From NCBI GenBank assembly GCA_040388665.1, contig JAZKBL010000009.1, positions 1 to 52,398 of the forward strand: a DNA stretch of 52,398 nt, in the 5' to 3' direction. The stretch's first letter is position 1; each line of letters begins with the position of its first letter. Below, in pieces: positions 27,239 through 34,294 of this stretch. This stretch comes from DAHVFY01 sp040388665. GTDB taxonomy: Bacteria; Chlamydiota; Chlamydiia; Chlamydiales; Rhabdochlamydiaceae. The notes under the pieces were generated by a model. That model did not search any database, had not been told where the DNA came from, and saw nothing but the letters and a program-made list of their open reading frames with translations. Position numbers and translations under genes: made by a program.

Positions 27239-28813
27239 ATGTCTCAAGCTACACAACCTGCATTCGGTAAGTGGAGGTCGTTTTTCTGGCCAGTCCACGG
27301 GTTCGAGTTAAAAAAGCTCTTACCCATGTTTTTTCTCTTTTTTTTCATCAACTTTAACTACACCATCTTAAGAGATACAAAAGACGCTCTCATTGTTACC
27401 GCACCAGGTTCCGGCGCTGAAGCGATTCCCTTCTTGAAATTATGGGGGGTCCTACCAGCTGCCATTATCTTTATGCTCGTTTACGCAAAGATGAGTAATA
27501 TTTTAAGCAAACCACGGCTCTTTTATACAACGATCTCCGTATTTCTAGCTTTCTTTGGACTATTTGCACTCGTCCTTTACCCCTGCAAAGAAGCTCTTCA
27601 CCCCGAAGCATTCTGCACGCAACTAAGAGAAGCTTTACCAGCTGGTTTAAGCGGCCTTGTCGCTCTTATTCAAAACTGGACATATGCACTTTTCTACATT
27701 ATGTCTGAACTATGGGGAAGCGTCGCCCTTTCTCTACTTTTCTGGGGATTTGCTAACGATATTACTAAAGTTTCTGAATCAAAACGCTTCTATGCTCTTT
27801 TTGGCATCGGCGCTAACATTGCGATGCTCGTTTCCGGTCCAACGATCGTTTACTTTTCCAACATTCGCAGCAAGCTTCCTGCCGGCGTAGATGCATGGGG
27901 AGTATCCCTTAATTATATGCTTGGCTTTGTCGTTCTTTCAGGCCTTGCGATCATGGGAATCTACTGGTGGATCAATAAAAACGTTCTTACTGACACCAGA
28001 TTCTACGATGCAAACGACGTTAAGAAGACGAAAAAAGAAAAACCAAAAATGTCTCTTAAAGAAAGTTTTGGATACCTCTTACGTTCTAAATATATCTTAT
28101 CTCTAGCTGTTCTTGTTATCGGCTACGGTATTTCTATCCAGCTCGTTGAAGTAACCTGGAAAAACCAATTGAAACTCCAATACCCTAACCCAAATGAGTA
28201 TAGCGCCTTCATGGGCTACTTCTCCACGATCACAGGCGCAATGACCATCTTAATGATGCTCTTTGTAGGCGGTAACGTCATACGCCGTTTTGGATGGGGA
28301 GTCGGAGCTAAAATCACACCTATCGTTCTTTTAGTTACAGGTGTTGGTTTCTTCTCTTTCGTTATCTTCAGAGATTCTTTAACAGCATTCATTGCAATGT
28401 TCGGATCAACACCTCTCATGCTAGCGGTGCTCTTCGGTGCAGCACAAAATATCATGAGTAAATCGTCGAAATACTCCCTCTTTGATCCAACAAAAGAGAT
28501 GGCGTATATCCCGCTTGATCAAGAAGCTAAAGTTAAAGGAAAAGCTGCGATTGACGTCGTTGGCGCACGCCTTGGAAAATCAGGCGGAGCTTTCATCAAC
28601 CAAGCTCTGATTGTCGGCTTAGGTTCTATTGCTGCCATTACCCCTTATGTTGCAGGGATTCTTTTCTTCATCATTTTTGCATGGTTAATTTCTGCGAAGT
28701 ATTTAGCGAAGCAGTTTAACAAACTTAATACAGAAAAAGAAGGAGAAAGGGCGCAGGCTCCAGCTGACGCAACAACTGTCAAAGCGACAGCGCAGCCAGA
28801 AGCGACTAACTAA
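27239..28813 (+). CDS. npt1: ATP/ADP translocase (NTT family, Npt1-type)
   Basis: Inner-membrane antiporter importing host ATP in exchange for ADP, the defining energy-parasitism transporter of chlamydiae and rickettsiae (524 aa). About twelve hydrophobic helices are visible. Conserved NTT features: TILRDTKDALIV (Lys48), YIMSELWGSVALSLLFWGFAN, LVEVTWKNQLKLQYPNP and SKYSLFDPTKEMAYIPLDQEAKVKGKAAIDVVGARLGKSGG. Its place next to the CT066-like gene and near lepA agrees with CT065 of C. trachomatis. The C-terminal tail (from 500) is hydrophilic. A strong terminator follows. Confidence 0.96.
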   Translation: MSQATQPAFGKWRSFFWPVHGFELKKLLPMFFLFFFINFNYTILRDTKDALIVTAPGSGAEAIPFLKLWGVLPAAIIFMLVYAKMSNILSKPRLFYTTISVFLAFFGLFALVLYPCKEALHPEAFCTQLREALPAGLSGLVALIQNWTYALFYIMSELWGSVALSLLFWGFANDITKVSESKRFYALFGIGANIAMLVSGPTIVYFSNIRSKLPAGVDAWGVSLNYMLGFVVLSGLAIMGIYWWINKNVLTDTRFYDANDVKKTKKEKPKMSLKESFGYLLRSKYILSLAVLVIGYGISIQLVEVTWKNQLKLQYPNPNEYSAFMGYFSTITGAMTILMMLFVGGNVIRRFGWGVGAKITPIVLLVTGVGFFSFVIFRDSLTAFIAMFGSTPLMLAVLFGAAQNIMSKSSKYSLFDPTKEMAYIPLDQEAKVKGKAAIDVVGARLGKSGGAFINQALIVGLGSIAAITPYVAGILFFIIFAWLISAKYLAKQFNKLNTEKEGERAQAPADATTVKATAQPEATN

Positions 28814-28840
28814 ACTATTTTTTATATAGTTATTCGAATC

Positions 28841-28872
28841 AAAAAGCCCCTTTGTTATAAAGGGGCTTTTTT
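28841..28872 (+). terminator. Terminator after npt1
   Basis: AAAAAGCCCCTTT / AAAGGGGCTTTTTT, a stem of about 12 bp with a five-base loop and T-run, 28 bases after the npt1 stop. Confidence 0.9.
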
Positions 28873-28880
28873 GTTATAAT
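28852..28880 (+). promoter_or_regulatory. Putative promoter of the USP-like gene, embedded in the npt1 terminator
   Basis: TTGTTA (28852-28857), a spacer of exactly 17 bases and TATAAT (28875-28880), 25 bases before the ATG at 28905. The -35 box lies in the terminator loop and right arm. GAGG at 28891-28894 serves as a ribosome site about ten bases from the start. Confidence 0.55.
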
Positions 28881-28904
28881 TGCTGCAAACGAGGTAATTG
28901 TATT

Positions 28905-30068
28905 ATGAGAATAACAGATTCATCAAATATCCCTCCCATCTCATATACTCCTGAATCTTGCGCTCTTCCTGAAAAAAGACGCTCTCGCCACCCTCAAAAA
29001 GATACTTTACAAACAACAAATAACGCCACTTGCTGTGGATGTTTATCTACCTTAATCTCATCTATTTATAGATGTATTATCTCCCCATTCAAATATGTCG
29101 CTTCCCTTTTTTCTACAAAAACCGCTAAAAAACCCACAGCTCCTGAAAAACCTCACAGACATCGAAGAAGACACCGTTCCAAAGGCTCTAGCAGAAGCTC
29201 AAAAAGCTCCAGCAGCAGTAGCGGCACATCTTATTCAACTAAATACCCAGAAAATACACCCCTTGTCGGCATTTGTAATAATGGCAATAACTGCTGCTTT
29301 AATGCATTTCTGGGAGGAGCAGCACACATCCCTCGCTGGCGTGCAGCTTTTGAAAACATCGATGTATTCGCAGCATTTTTTGCAGCTTATGATGAGGCTT
29401 TAGCTCGCCGTGACCCCATTGATCCAGGCGTAGTAAATAATATAAGAGAATTTTTCACTTCTCATGTAGAACCGGGTTACAGATGGAATAAAGGCGATCA
29501 AGAAGATACAACAGATATTGTAAGGAAAATTTTTAGTTTCGTCTGTCAAAATGACAGAAATCTATACCCAGGACTTGAACTCTCAAGAACAATTCAAGAA
29601 GACCACGGTAACCTAGGAATCGTCAATATGATAATAGTCACACCTGAACCTTTTATTCAACTTCAGCGTAATGGCGAAGGAGAAAATTTTTACGATCTTG
29701 TTCTACATGCAGTAAAAGGAGCAAGTGGTAATTATTTTGAACAAGCTCCCCATGATATTCTCATTGACACAAAGCCTTATATGCAATACGAGAAAAGCTT
29801 AGGCCACTATATTGATCAAAAACTTACTGAACCCATGACTGGAGAAATCATGACTCTGACATTGCAAGATCATCCAGCTGTTCTCTATACATGTGACTAT
29901 TTTGTAACACATATAGGCTCATCTGTTAAATCTGGGCATTATACCCATACGCGCCAAATTAATGGCGCATGGTATGAAGTGAATGATCATGACTTATTAA
30001 AGATAACTCCGGAACAAGCACAAACGGCTCTTTCTAAAGCAACACTCATCCATTACGTACAAGCTTAG
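28905..30068 (+). CDS. Putative ubiquitin-specific protease (USP/C19-like deubiquitinase), candidate secreted effector
   Basis: 387 residues. The catalytic part begins at about 118: VGICNNGNNCCFNAFLGG (121-138) matches the USP Cys box (G-N-x-C-aromatic/x-x-N), with Cys130 as predicted nucleophile. Near the end, GHYTHTRQINGAWYEVNDHD (344-363) matches the USP His box (GHY...WYxxND), giving His345 and Asn360/Asp361, followed by a terminal strand ATLIHYV like the AYLLFY of USPs. The catalytic core of about 265 residues is compact for a USP. The N-terminal region has no signal peptide but a Cys-rich hydrophobic stretch (CCGCLSTLISSIYRCIISPF, 43-62) that might hold a membrane or be acylated, then a basic RHRRRHR and a poly-Ser linker (84-110). 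Ubiquitin is not made by bacteria, so the target would be a host protein. The function is inferred from motifs only. Confidence 0.75.
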   Translation: MRITDSSNIPPISYTPESCALPEKRRSRHPQKDTLQTTNNATCCGCLSTLISSIYRCIISPFKYVASLFSTKTAKKPTAPEKPHRHRRRHRSKGSSRSSKSSSSSSGTSYSTKYPENTPLVGICNNGNNCCFNAFLGGAAHIPRWRAAFENIDVFAAFFAAYDEALARRDPIDPGVVNNIREFFTSHVEPGYRWNKGDQEDTTDIVRKIFSFVCQNDRNLYPGLELSRTIQEDHGNLGIVNMIIVTPEPFIQLQRNGEGENFYDLVLHAVKGASGNYFEQAPHDILIDTKPYMQYEKSLGHYIDQKLTEPMTGEIMTLTLQDHPAVLYTCDYFVTHIGSSVKSGHYTHTRQINGAWYEVNDHDLLKITPEQAQTALSKATLIHYVQA

Positions 30069-30104
30069 TTGATTTTTATCCTAAGAAAGCCTTAAACTCA
30101 CGGC

Positions 30105-31925
30105 ATGCCACCATCTAAATTCAAGTATGATATTCGCTATATCCGCAATTTCTCCATCATTGCACACATTGATCACGGTAAGTCCACCATTGCCGACCGC
30201 CTTCTTGAATTAACAAAAACGATCTCTTCAAGAGAGATGCAGAGCCAAGTCCTCGACGCAATGGACCTTGAAAGAGAGCGCGGCATCACGATCAAAGCAC
30301 ACCCTGTAACAATGATCTACGAGGCTGATGATGGCTGCATCTACCAAATCAATTTCATTGACACTCCAGGCCACGTCGACTTCTCTTATGAAGTCTCTAG
30401 ATCCTTATCTGCTTGTGAAGGAGCTCTTCTTGTCGTAGACGCTGTCCAAGGCGTACAAGCGCAGAGCTTAGCGAATGTTCACCTAGCCATTGAAAGAAAC
30501 CTTGAAATCGTTCCCATTCTCAATAAAATCGACCTCCCTTCAGCCGATATCGAAGGCGTCAAGCAACAAATCGAAGATGTCATCGGCCTTGACACCTCAA
30601 ACGCCGTTCTAGCATCTGCAAAGACAGGCGTTGGCATCAAAGAAATCCTAGAAAGAATCCTCATCGACGTCCCCCCACCTAAAGAGCCTGAAGATACCAT
30701 CTTACGCGCACTTGTGTTCGACTCCCATTACGACACTTATCGGGGCGTCATGGTCTATGTCCGCATCATTAGCGGCTCCATCGCAAAAAAGTCTCTTATC
30801 AAAATGATGGCAACAGATAAAAATTTCGAAGTACTCGAAGTTGGTATCTTTTCTCCAGAAGCCGTTCCTGTCGAGATTCTCCGTCCGGGAGAGGTCGGCT
30901 ATCTGATTGCCAACATCAAAAAAACAACCGATGTCAAAATCGGCGATACCGTCACTGAAGTAAAACATCCCGCTCGTGATGCTCTTCCCGGCTTCCGCGT
31001 GATCAATCCTGTTGTTTTTGCAGGAATCTATCCTGTCGATTCATCCGACTTTGAAACTGTGCGCGATGCACTAACCAAATTACAGCTCAACGATTCCGCG
31101 CTCTATGTAGAACAAGAAAGCAACCTCGCTCTCGGCTTTGGTTTCCGCTGCGGATTTTTAGGACTGCTCCATCTTGAAATCGTCTTCGAAAGATTACAAA
31201 GAGAGTTTGATCTCGACATCATTACAACAGCACCAAGCGTTGTCTATAAATTCCATCTTCGAACAGGATCCATCGTCGAGATCGATAACGTCGCTCATTT
31301 TCCCGACCCTGCCCTCATCGAAATCGTTGAAGAACCCTGGGTCAAATGCCACGTCATGATCCCCTCCGATTACCTAGGCGCCCTCATGGGCCTTTGCATG
31401 GATAAGCGCGGCATACTCGACAAGACAGAAACCATCGATGCAAAAAGACTCCTCCTCACCTACCGCATCCCTTTAAACGAAATCATCACCGACTTCAATG
31501 ACAAGCTAAAATCGATCACTAGAGGCTACGGCTCTTTTGATTATGAGTTTGACAGCTACGCCAAAGGCGATATCATCAAGCTCGAAATCCGTGTCAACGA
31601 CGAGCCCGTCGACGCCTTCTCCTGCATGATCCACCGCACCAAAGCCGAAGGCAAAGGACGCGCGATCTGCGAAAAACTCGTTGAAGTGATCCCCATGCAG
31701 CAGTTCAAAGTCCCCGTTCAAGCAGCCATCGGAGGCAAAATCGTCGCCCGAGAAACCATCCGCGCGATCACAAAGAACGTCACCGCAAAATGCTATGGCG
31801 GCGACATCACCCGCAAGCGCAAGCTCTGGGAAAAACAGAAAAAAGGCAAAAAGAAAATGAAAGAAATTGGCAAAGTCAACATCCCCCAATCCGCCTTCAT
31901 GGAAGTCCTCCGCGCCAGTGAGTAA
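30105..31925 (+). CDS. lepA: Elongation factor 4 (LepA)
   Basis: Ribosome-bound translational GTPase (606 aa). G motifs: AHIDHGKST at 21-29, the switch region RGIT, DTPGHVDF, NKIDLP and SAKTGVG. The C-terminal LepA-specific domain ends with GGDITRKRKLWEKQKKGKKKMKEIGKVNIPQSAFMEVL, fully typical. CT064 occupies the same place beside the translocase in Chlamydia. No overlap with the gene upstream (36-base gap). It marks the left border of an accessory island. Confidence 0.98.
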   Translation: MPPSKFKYDIRYIRNFSIIAHIDHGKSTIADRLLELTKTISSREMQSQVLDAMDLERERGITIKAHPVTMIYEADDGCIYQINFIDTPGHVDFSYEVSRSLSACEGALLVVDAVQGVQAQSLANVHLAIERNLEIVPILNKIDLPSADIEGVKQQIEDVIGLDTSNAVLASAKTGVGIKEILERILIDVPPPKEPEDTILRALVFDSHYDTYRGVMVYVRIISGSIAKKSLIKMMATDKNFEVLEVGIFSPEAVPVEILRPGEVGYLIANIKKTTDVKIGDTVTEVKHPARDALPGFRVINPVVFAGIYPVDSSDFETVRDALTKLQLNDSALYVEQESNLALGFGFRCGFLGLLHLEIVFERLQREFDLDIITTAPSVVYKFHLRTGSIVEIDNVAHFPDPALIEIVEEPWVKCHVMIPSDYLGALMGLCMDKRGILDKTETIDAKRLLLTYRIPLNEIITDFNDKLKSITRGYGSFDYEFDSYAKGDIIKLEIRVNDEPVDAFSCMIHRTKAEGKGRAICEKLVEVIPMQQFKVPVQAAIGGKIVARETIRAITKNVTAKCYGGDITRKRKLWEKQKKGKKKMKEIGKVNIPQSAFMEVLRASE

Positions 31926-31929
31926 TAGC

Positions 31930-31979
31930 AGCAGCGAAGGCGCCATTTGGAGTGCGGTGACTTGGCGCTGCTTTTTTTT
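31930..31979 (+). terminator. Terminator of lepA built from REP-like sequence
   Basis: AGCAGCG (31930-31936) plus GGCGCC pairs with GGCGCTGCT (31964-31972) followed by eight T. The loop holds TTTGGAGTGCGGTGAC, the shared core of the REP units just downstream. Confidence 0.7.
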
Positions 31980-32016
31980 GTTCATAATCTTGATAAGATA
32001 AACGCGCCTCGACAAG

Positions 32017-32026
32017 NNNNNNNNNN
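32017..32026. other. Assembly gap (10 N)
   Basis: Ten undetermined bases inside the REP cluster. The true length of missing sequence is unknown. Repeats on both sides are the likely cause. Confidence 1.
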
Positions 32027-32214
32027 CGGTGACGAGTCACCGCACTCCAAACGGCACCTGCGGTGCCGCCTATAGTTTATAGTTTTCTCTGCAGCGCCTA
32101 CGGCGCTGTTTGGAGTGCGGTGACTCGTCACCGCTTTTTTTGGCAGCGACTTGGCGCTGCTTTGTGAGCGAAGACCCAAGTTGCACACACTCCAAACGGC
32201 ACCTGCGGTGCCGC
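32027..32214 (+). repeat. REP/BIME-like cluster on the 3' side of the RAYT gene
   Basis: Several palindromic units built from GCGGTGACGAGTCACCGC and CGGCACCTGCGGTGCCG joined by ACTCCAAA. One forward unit is at 32027-32069, an inverted unit with GCAGCGCC/GGCGCTG at 32091-32134, a half unit at 32141-32162 and a forward half unit at 32186-32214. This 304-base stretch after lepA holds no gene; reading frames through it are shadows. Closely spaced units in opposite orientation resemble bacterial interspersed mosaic elements. Confidence 0.88.
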
Positions 32215-32230
32215 TAAAAACACCTTCAAA

Positions 32231-32761
32231 TTAAAAATCATCAACAACAGAAATGTTATCCGATTTCATTCTAGCAACCGTCGTATAATAAGCTTTTGAA
32301 GCGTTTTTTTGAAACCAGTTAGCAGAACACCATTGATAGTCCTTTGAATCTTCCACAATTTTATGTTTCACTGGATTGTACATTACATAATTAAGCCTAG
32401 CAAGATATGATCTATGAAAAGTAATTTGACTATCCCAATACTGATGCCAAATTTTTCTTCCTGAAGTTTGATGTAATAAATTTATAGCGCGTGCAGTATT
32501 TGCGTGAAAATGAGTAATCAATGTTTTCAACGTTGATAATTTTTCTGGAGATTGTGCGATAAAATGATAATGGTTAGCAAATACAGCCCACGCTTCAAGT
32601 TTCCATTGATAATGCAAAGTAAGGCTTTGAAGTGTAGTTTGCAATAAATCAAGCTCAACAGCCCCTTTAAAGAAACATTCTTTATAGAGCGTTGCTCCAG
32701 TAACCATATAAGTGCCTACTTCATTAAATTTATGAAGAGGAGCATGAGGCCATTGCATCAT
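32231..32761 (-). CDS. REP-associated tyrosine transposase (RAYT, Y1/HUH family)
   Basis: 176-residue single-strand DNA transposase-like protein. The HUH motif is His64-Tyr65-His66 (WAVFANHYHFIAQSP), and the helix YVMYNPVKHKIVEDSKDYQWCSANWF carries the predicted nucleophile Tyr125 and the Y-x-x-x-N-P-V signature of RAYT proteins, including the terminal W-S/C-S segment. The N-terminal strands (GTYMVTGATLYKECFF) also fit. REP units flank it on both sides, as expected of a RAYT that acts on them. The frame is intact, so activity is possible. Family knowledge links RAYT to REP spread; they are usually domesticated single-copy genes. Confidence 0.9.
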   Translation of the reverse strand: MMQWPHAPLHKFNEVGTYMVTGATLYKECFFKGAVELDLLQTTLQSLTLHYQWKLEAWAVFANHYHFIAQSPEKLSTLKTLITHFHANTARAINLLHQTSGRKIWHQYWDSQITFHRSYLARLNYVMYNPVKHKIVEDSKDYQWCSANWFQKNASKAYYTTVARMKSDNISVVDDF

Positions 32762-32820
32762 TGTATTACACCGTCAATTGATTTTATAAGCTGAGCAGCG
32801 TCAAGCCTCTGCAGAGAAAA

Positions 32821-32864
32821 GCGGTGACGAGTCACCGCACTCCAAACGGCACCTACGGTACCGC
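32821..32864 (+). repeat. REP unit on the 5' side of the RAYT gene
   Basis: GCGGTGACGAGTCACCGC, spacer ACTCCAAA and CGGCACCTACGGTACCG: the same double palindrome as at 32027, with two compensating changes in the second stem. Confidence 0.88.
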
Positions 32865-32970
32865 GCAAAAAAGCAAGTCTCTTTTAAAATGAAAATTTTG
32901 CATTTATCTTAATAAGAATGCACATTTTCTCCTAAGAAAAAATTGTAATCAAAACATTTACGCAAAATGC

Positions 32971-33005
32971 CTTGATTAGCCAAAATCAAAAAAACGCTAA
33001 TCAAG
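32971..33005 (-). terminator. Inverted repeat abutting the end of the 104-aa gene
   Basis: CTTGATTAGC / GCTAATCAAG, a perfect 10-bp stem with a 15-base loop, directly adjacent to the stop codon at 33006-33008. No T-run follows on the minus strand, so termination is uncertain. The remaining stretch 32865-32970 is AT-rich and holds another weak stem-loop near 32890-32925. Confidence 0.45.
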
Positions 33006-33320
33006 TTATTGATATACATAGAAAGTGGGTTTTTCCTGATCTTTAAAGTTTGCTTCCTTGTAGCAGGTAGAAAATTGCTTTAACAATAGCTCTATCCCCT
33101 GCTCGATATTTTTATCTGTGTCATTTTCTGCAAAAACGCTGCTTGCCCAGATATAAGAAATACAGTCTTGGTTAGACTTTTTGATTGTAACCATAGTGGG
33201 AATCGAGAGAGAAATACGAACTAACTTTCCTTCCTTTTTATTGATATCTTCAATTTTCTGAACATCAAAATTCAAAAAAACACCCGAAAGTCCAAAACCG
33301 GTAGGATTATTTCCGGCCAT
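33006..33320 (-). CDS. Hypothetical protein (104 aa)
   Basis: Not recognised. A soluble alpha/beta-looking protein with no signal peptide: beta strands around GLSGVFLNFDVQKI and KLVRISLSIPTMVTIKK, then a helix EQGIELLLKQFSTCYKEA and a C-terminal PTFYVYQ. Ribosome site is weak. It follows the cupin-like gene on the same strand after 41 bases and is probably cotranscribed with it. Could belong to a two-gene accessory unit of unknown role. Confidence 0.5.
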   Translation of the reverse strand: MAGNNPTGFGLSGVFLNFDVQKIEDINKKEGKLVRISLSIPTMVTIKKSNQDCISYIWASSVFAENDTDKNIEQGIELLLKQFSTCYKEANFKDQEKPTFYVYQ

Positions 33321-33361
33321 TTCTTGAACATTCCCACCTAATCATCTCCAAAAAACCTTAA

Positions 33362-33991
33362 TCAAATAACCTCAAGGTTAATTAATTGATCAACAGCCAT
33401 TTGATAGCGTTCATAGCTCATTTTCTTTTGAGCGATTTCTGTAGGGTTGTTTAAAGAAGATCCTTCTCGCCACTTCATCTCTCCACCTTTTTCGTTAATA
33501 ACCTGAAAAGATTCTTTCTCTAGAGAACCTCGTACCAGAAGAGACACCGTATTGGGCAGCTCCTCAATCGAATGGTATTGAGAATGATGTAATGTGTAAC
33601 AATTGCCTACACTTTCTTGCCGAATCATTCCGGGGATTAGGAGATTGAGCTCTTTATCCTTCCTATAAATCGTATGACGATAGCCGCCTGAAAGAATTAG
33701 GCTTGAAAAATTCCATCTGTGATTGTGAGCTTGGGCAATATCAGCTTGAGAAGATCCAAGAGATCGATCGCCTCCAGCATAAATATGTAGTCGTAACTGC
33801 ATTTTGTGATCCTCACTATTCCACAAGACAATCTTATCCACTGCATCGTAATGGGCAGAGAGAGCAAAGAGACTTGGAGTGGTAGCAACTTGTAAAACGA
33901 GCTGACGCAAATAAACGCGGTCTTGAGATACTCTAAAAAGAATTTCTTTCGATTGTTTCTCAAACTCATCTAAACTCTCTACAAGCATCAT
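33362..33991 (-). CDS. Cupin-like (beta-barrel) protein
   Basis: 209 residues. The central part has a cupin-like pattern: RLHIYAGG, then AHNHRWNFSSLILSGGYRHTIYR with the pair His89/His91 as possible metal ligands, and a second motif YTLHHSQYHSIEELPNTVSLLVRG. HxH followed by a glycine turn and a second His-bearing strand is typical of RmlC-type cupins that bind Fe or Mn. Substrate is unknown. AGGAG lies seven bases before the ATG. It forms a pair with the 104-aa gene downstream. An inverted repeat TAGACA-N8-TGTCTA at 34071-34090, 80 bases upstream, might be an operator. Confidence 0.6.
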   Translation of the reverse strand: MMLVESLDEFEKQSKEILFRVSQDRVYLRQLVLQVATTPSLFALSAHYDAVDKIVLWNSEDHKMQLRLHIYAGGDRSLGSSQADIAQAHNHRWNFSSLILSGGYRHTIYRKDKELNLLIPGMIRQESVGNCYTLHHSQYHSIEELPNTVSLLVRGSLEKESFQVINEKGGEMKWREGSSLNNPTEIAQKKMSYERYQMAVDQLINLEVI

Positions 33992-34070
33992 ATAGTGTCT
34001 CCTATTAGACTAAAAGTTTAAGTAGAATTCTCCATTTTTCCTACTTAAAAAATTCTGAATTCAAATCGTC

Positions 34071-34090
34071 TAGACATTTTAAATTGTCTA
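34071..34090. promoter_or_regulatory. Short perfect inverted repeat (possible operator)
   Basis: TAGACA-N8-TGTCTA with the AT-only spacer TTTTAAAT lies between the cupin-like gene and the palindromic element. A regulatory role is only a suggestion. Confidence 0.3.
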
Positions 34091-34104
34091 AATCAAAATA
34101 AAAC

Positions 34105-34277
34105 TATACACAAATGAATTCAAAAATTGGAATTTTGACAAAGCCAGCGCGCTAGATTTGAAGAGGCAAAGCCGACGCCGCAGCAGCGCGTGTGTCTACA
34201 CACGTGCGATACAGGCGGCTTCAAAGATAGGGATGCTGGCGTAGTCAAAAACCGATTATTGAGTTCACTTGTGTATA
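34105..34277 (+). repeat. 173-bp palindromic MITE-like element, copy 2
   Basis: Ends TATACACAAATGAATTCAAA and (complement) TATACACAAGTGAACTCAA match each other and those of copy 1 at 11410-11583. Internal modules are also shared in order: TTTTGACAAAGCC, AGCAGCGCGTGTG around the centre, and GGGATGCTGGCGTAGTC. It stops 17 bases before the ATG of the beta-propeller gene, just ahead of the ribosome site. Overall identity to copy 1 is clearly below 100 percent, so the copies are old. Confidence 0.8.
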
Positions 34278-34294
34278 TTATTAAGGAGAAAATC

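Noticed and set aside
31506..32188. Minus-strand frames over the lepA 3' end and REP cluster
   Set aside because: They are antisense to lepA or run through REP units and the N gap; no family features.
32027..32864. CRISPR array
   Set aside because: The repeats are palindromic REP units in mixed orientation with irregular spacing; there are no regular spacers or cas genes.
34190..34294. Longer start for the beta-propeller protein
   Set aside because: The extra residues are encoded by the palindromic element; the ATG at 34295 has a proper AAGGAG.
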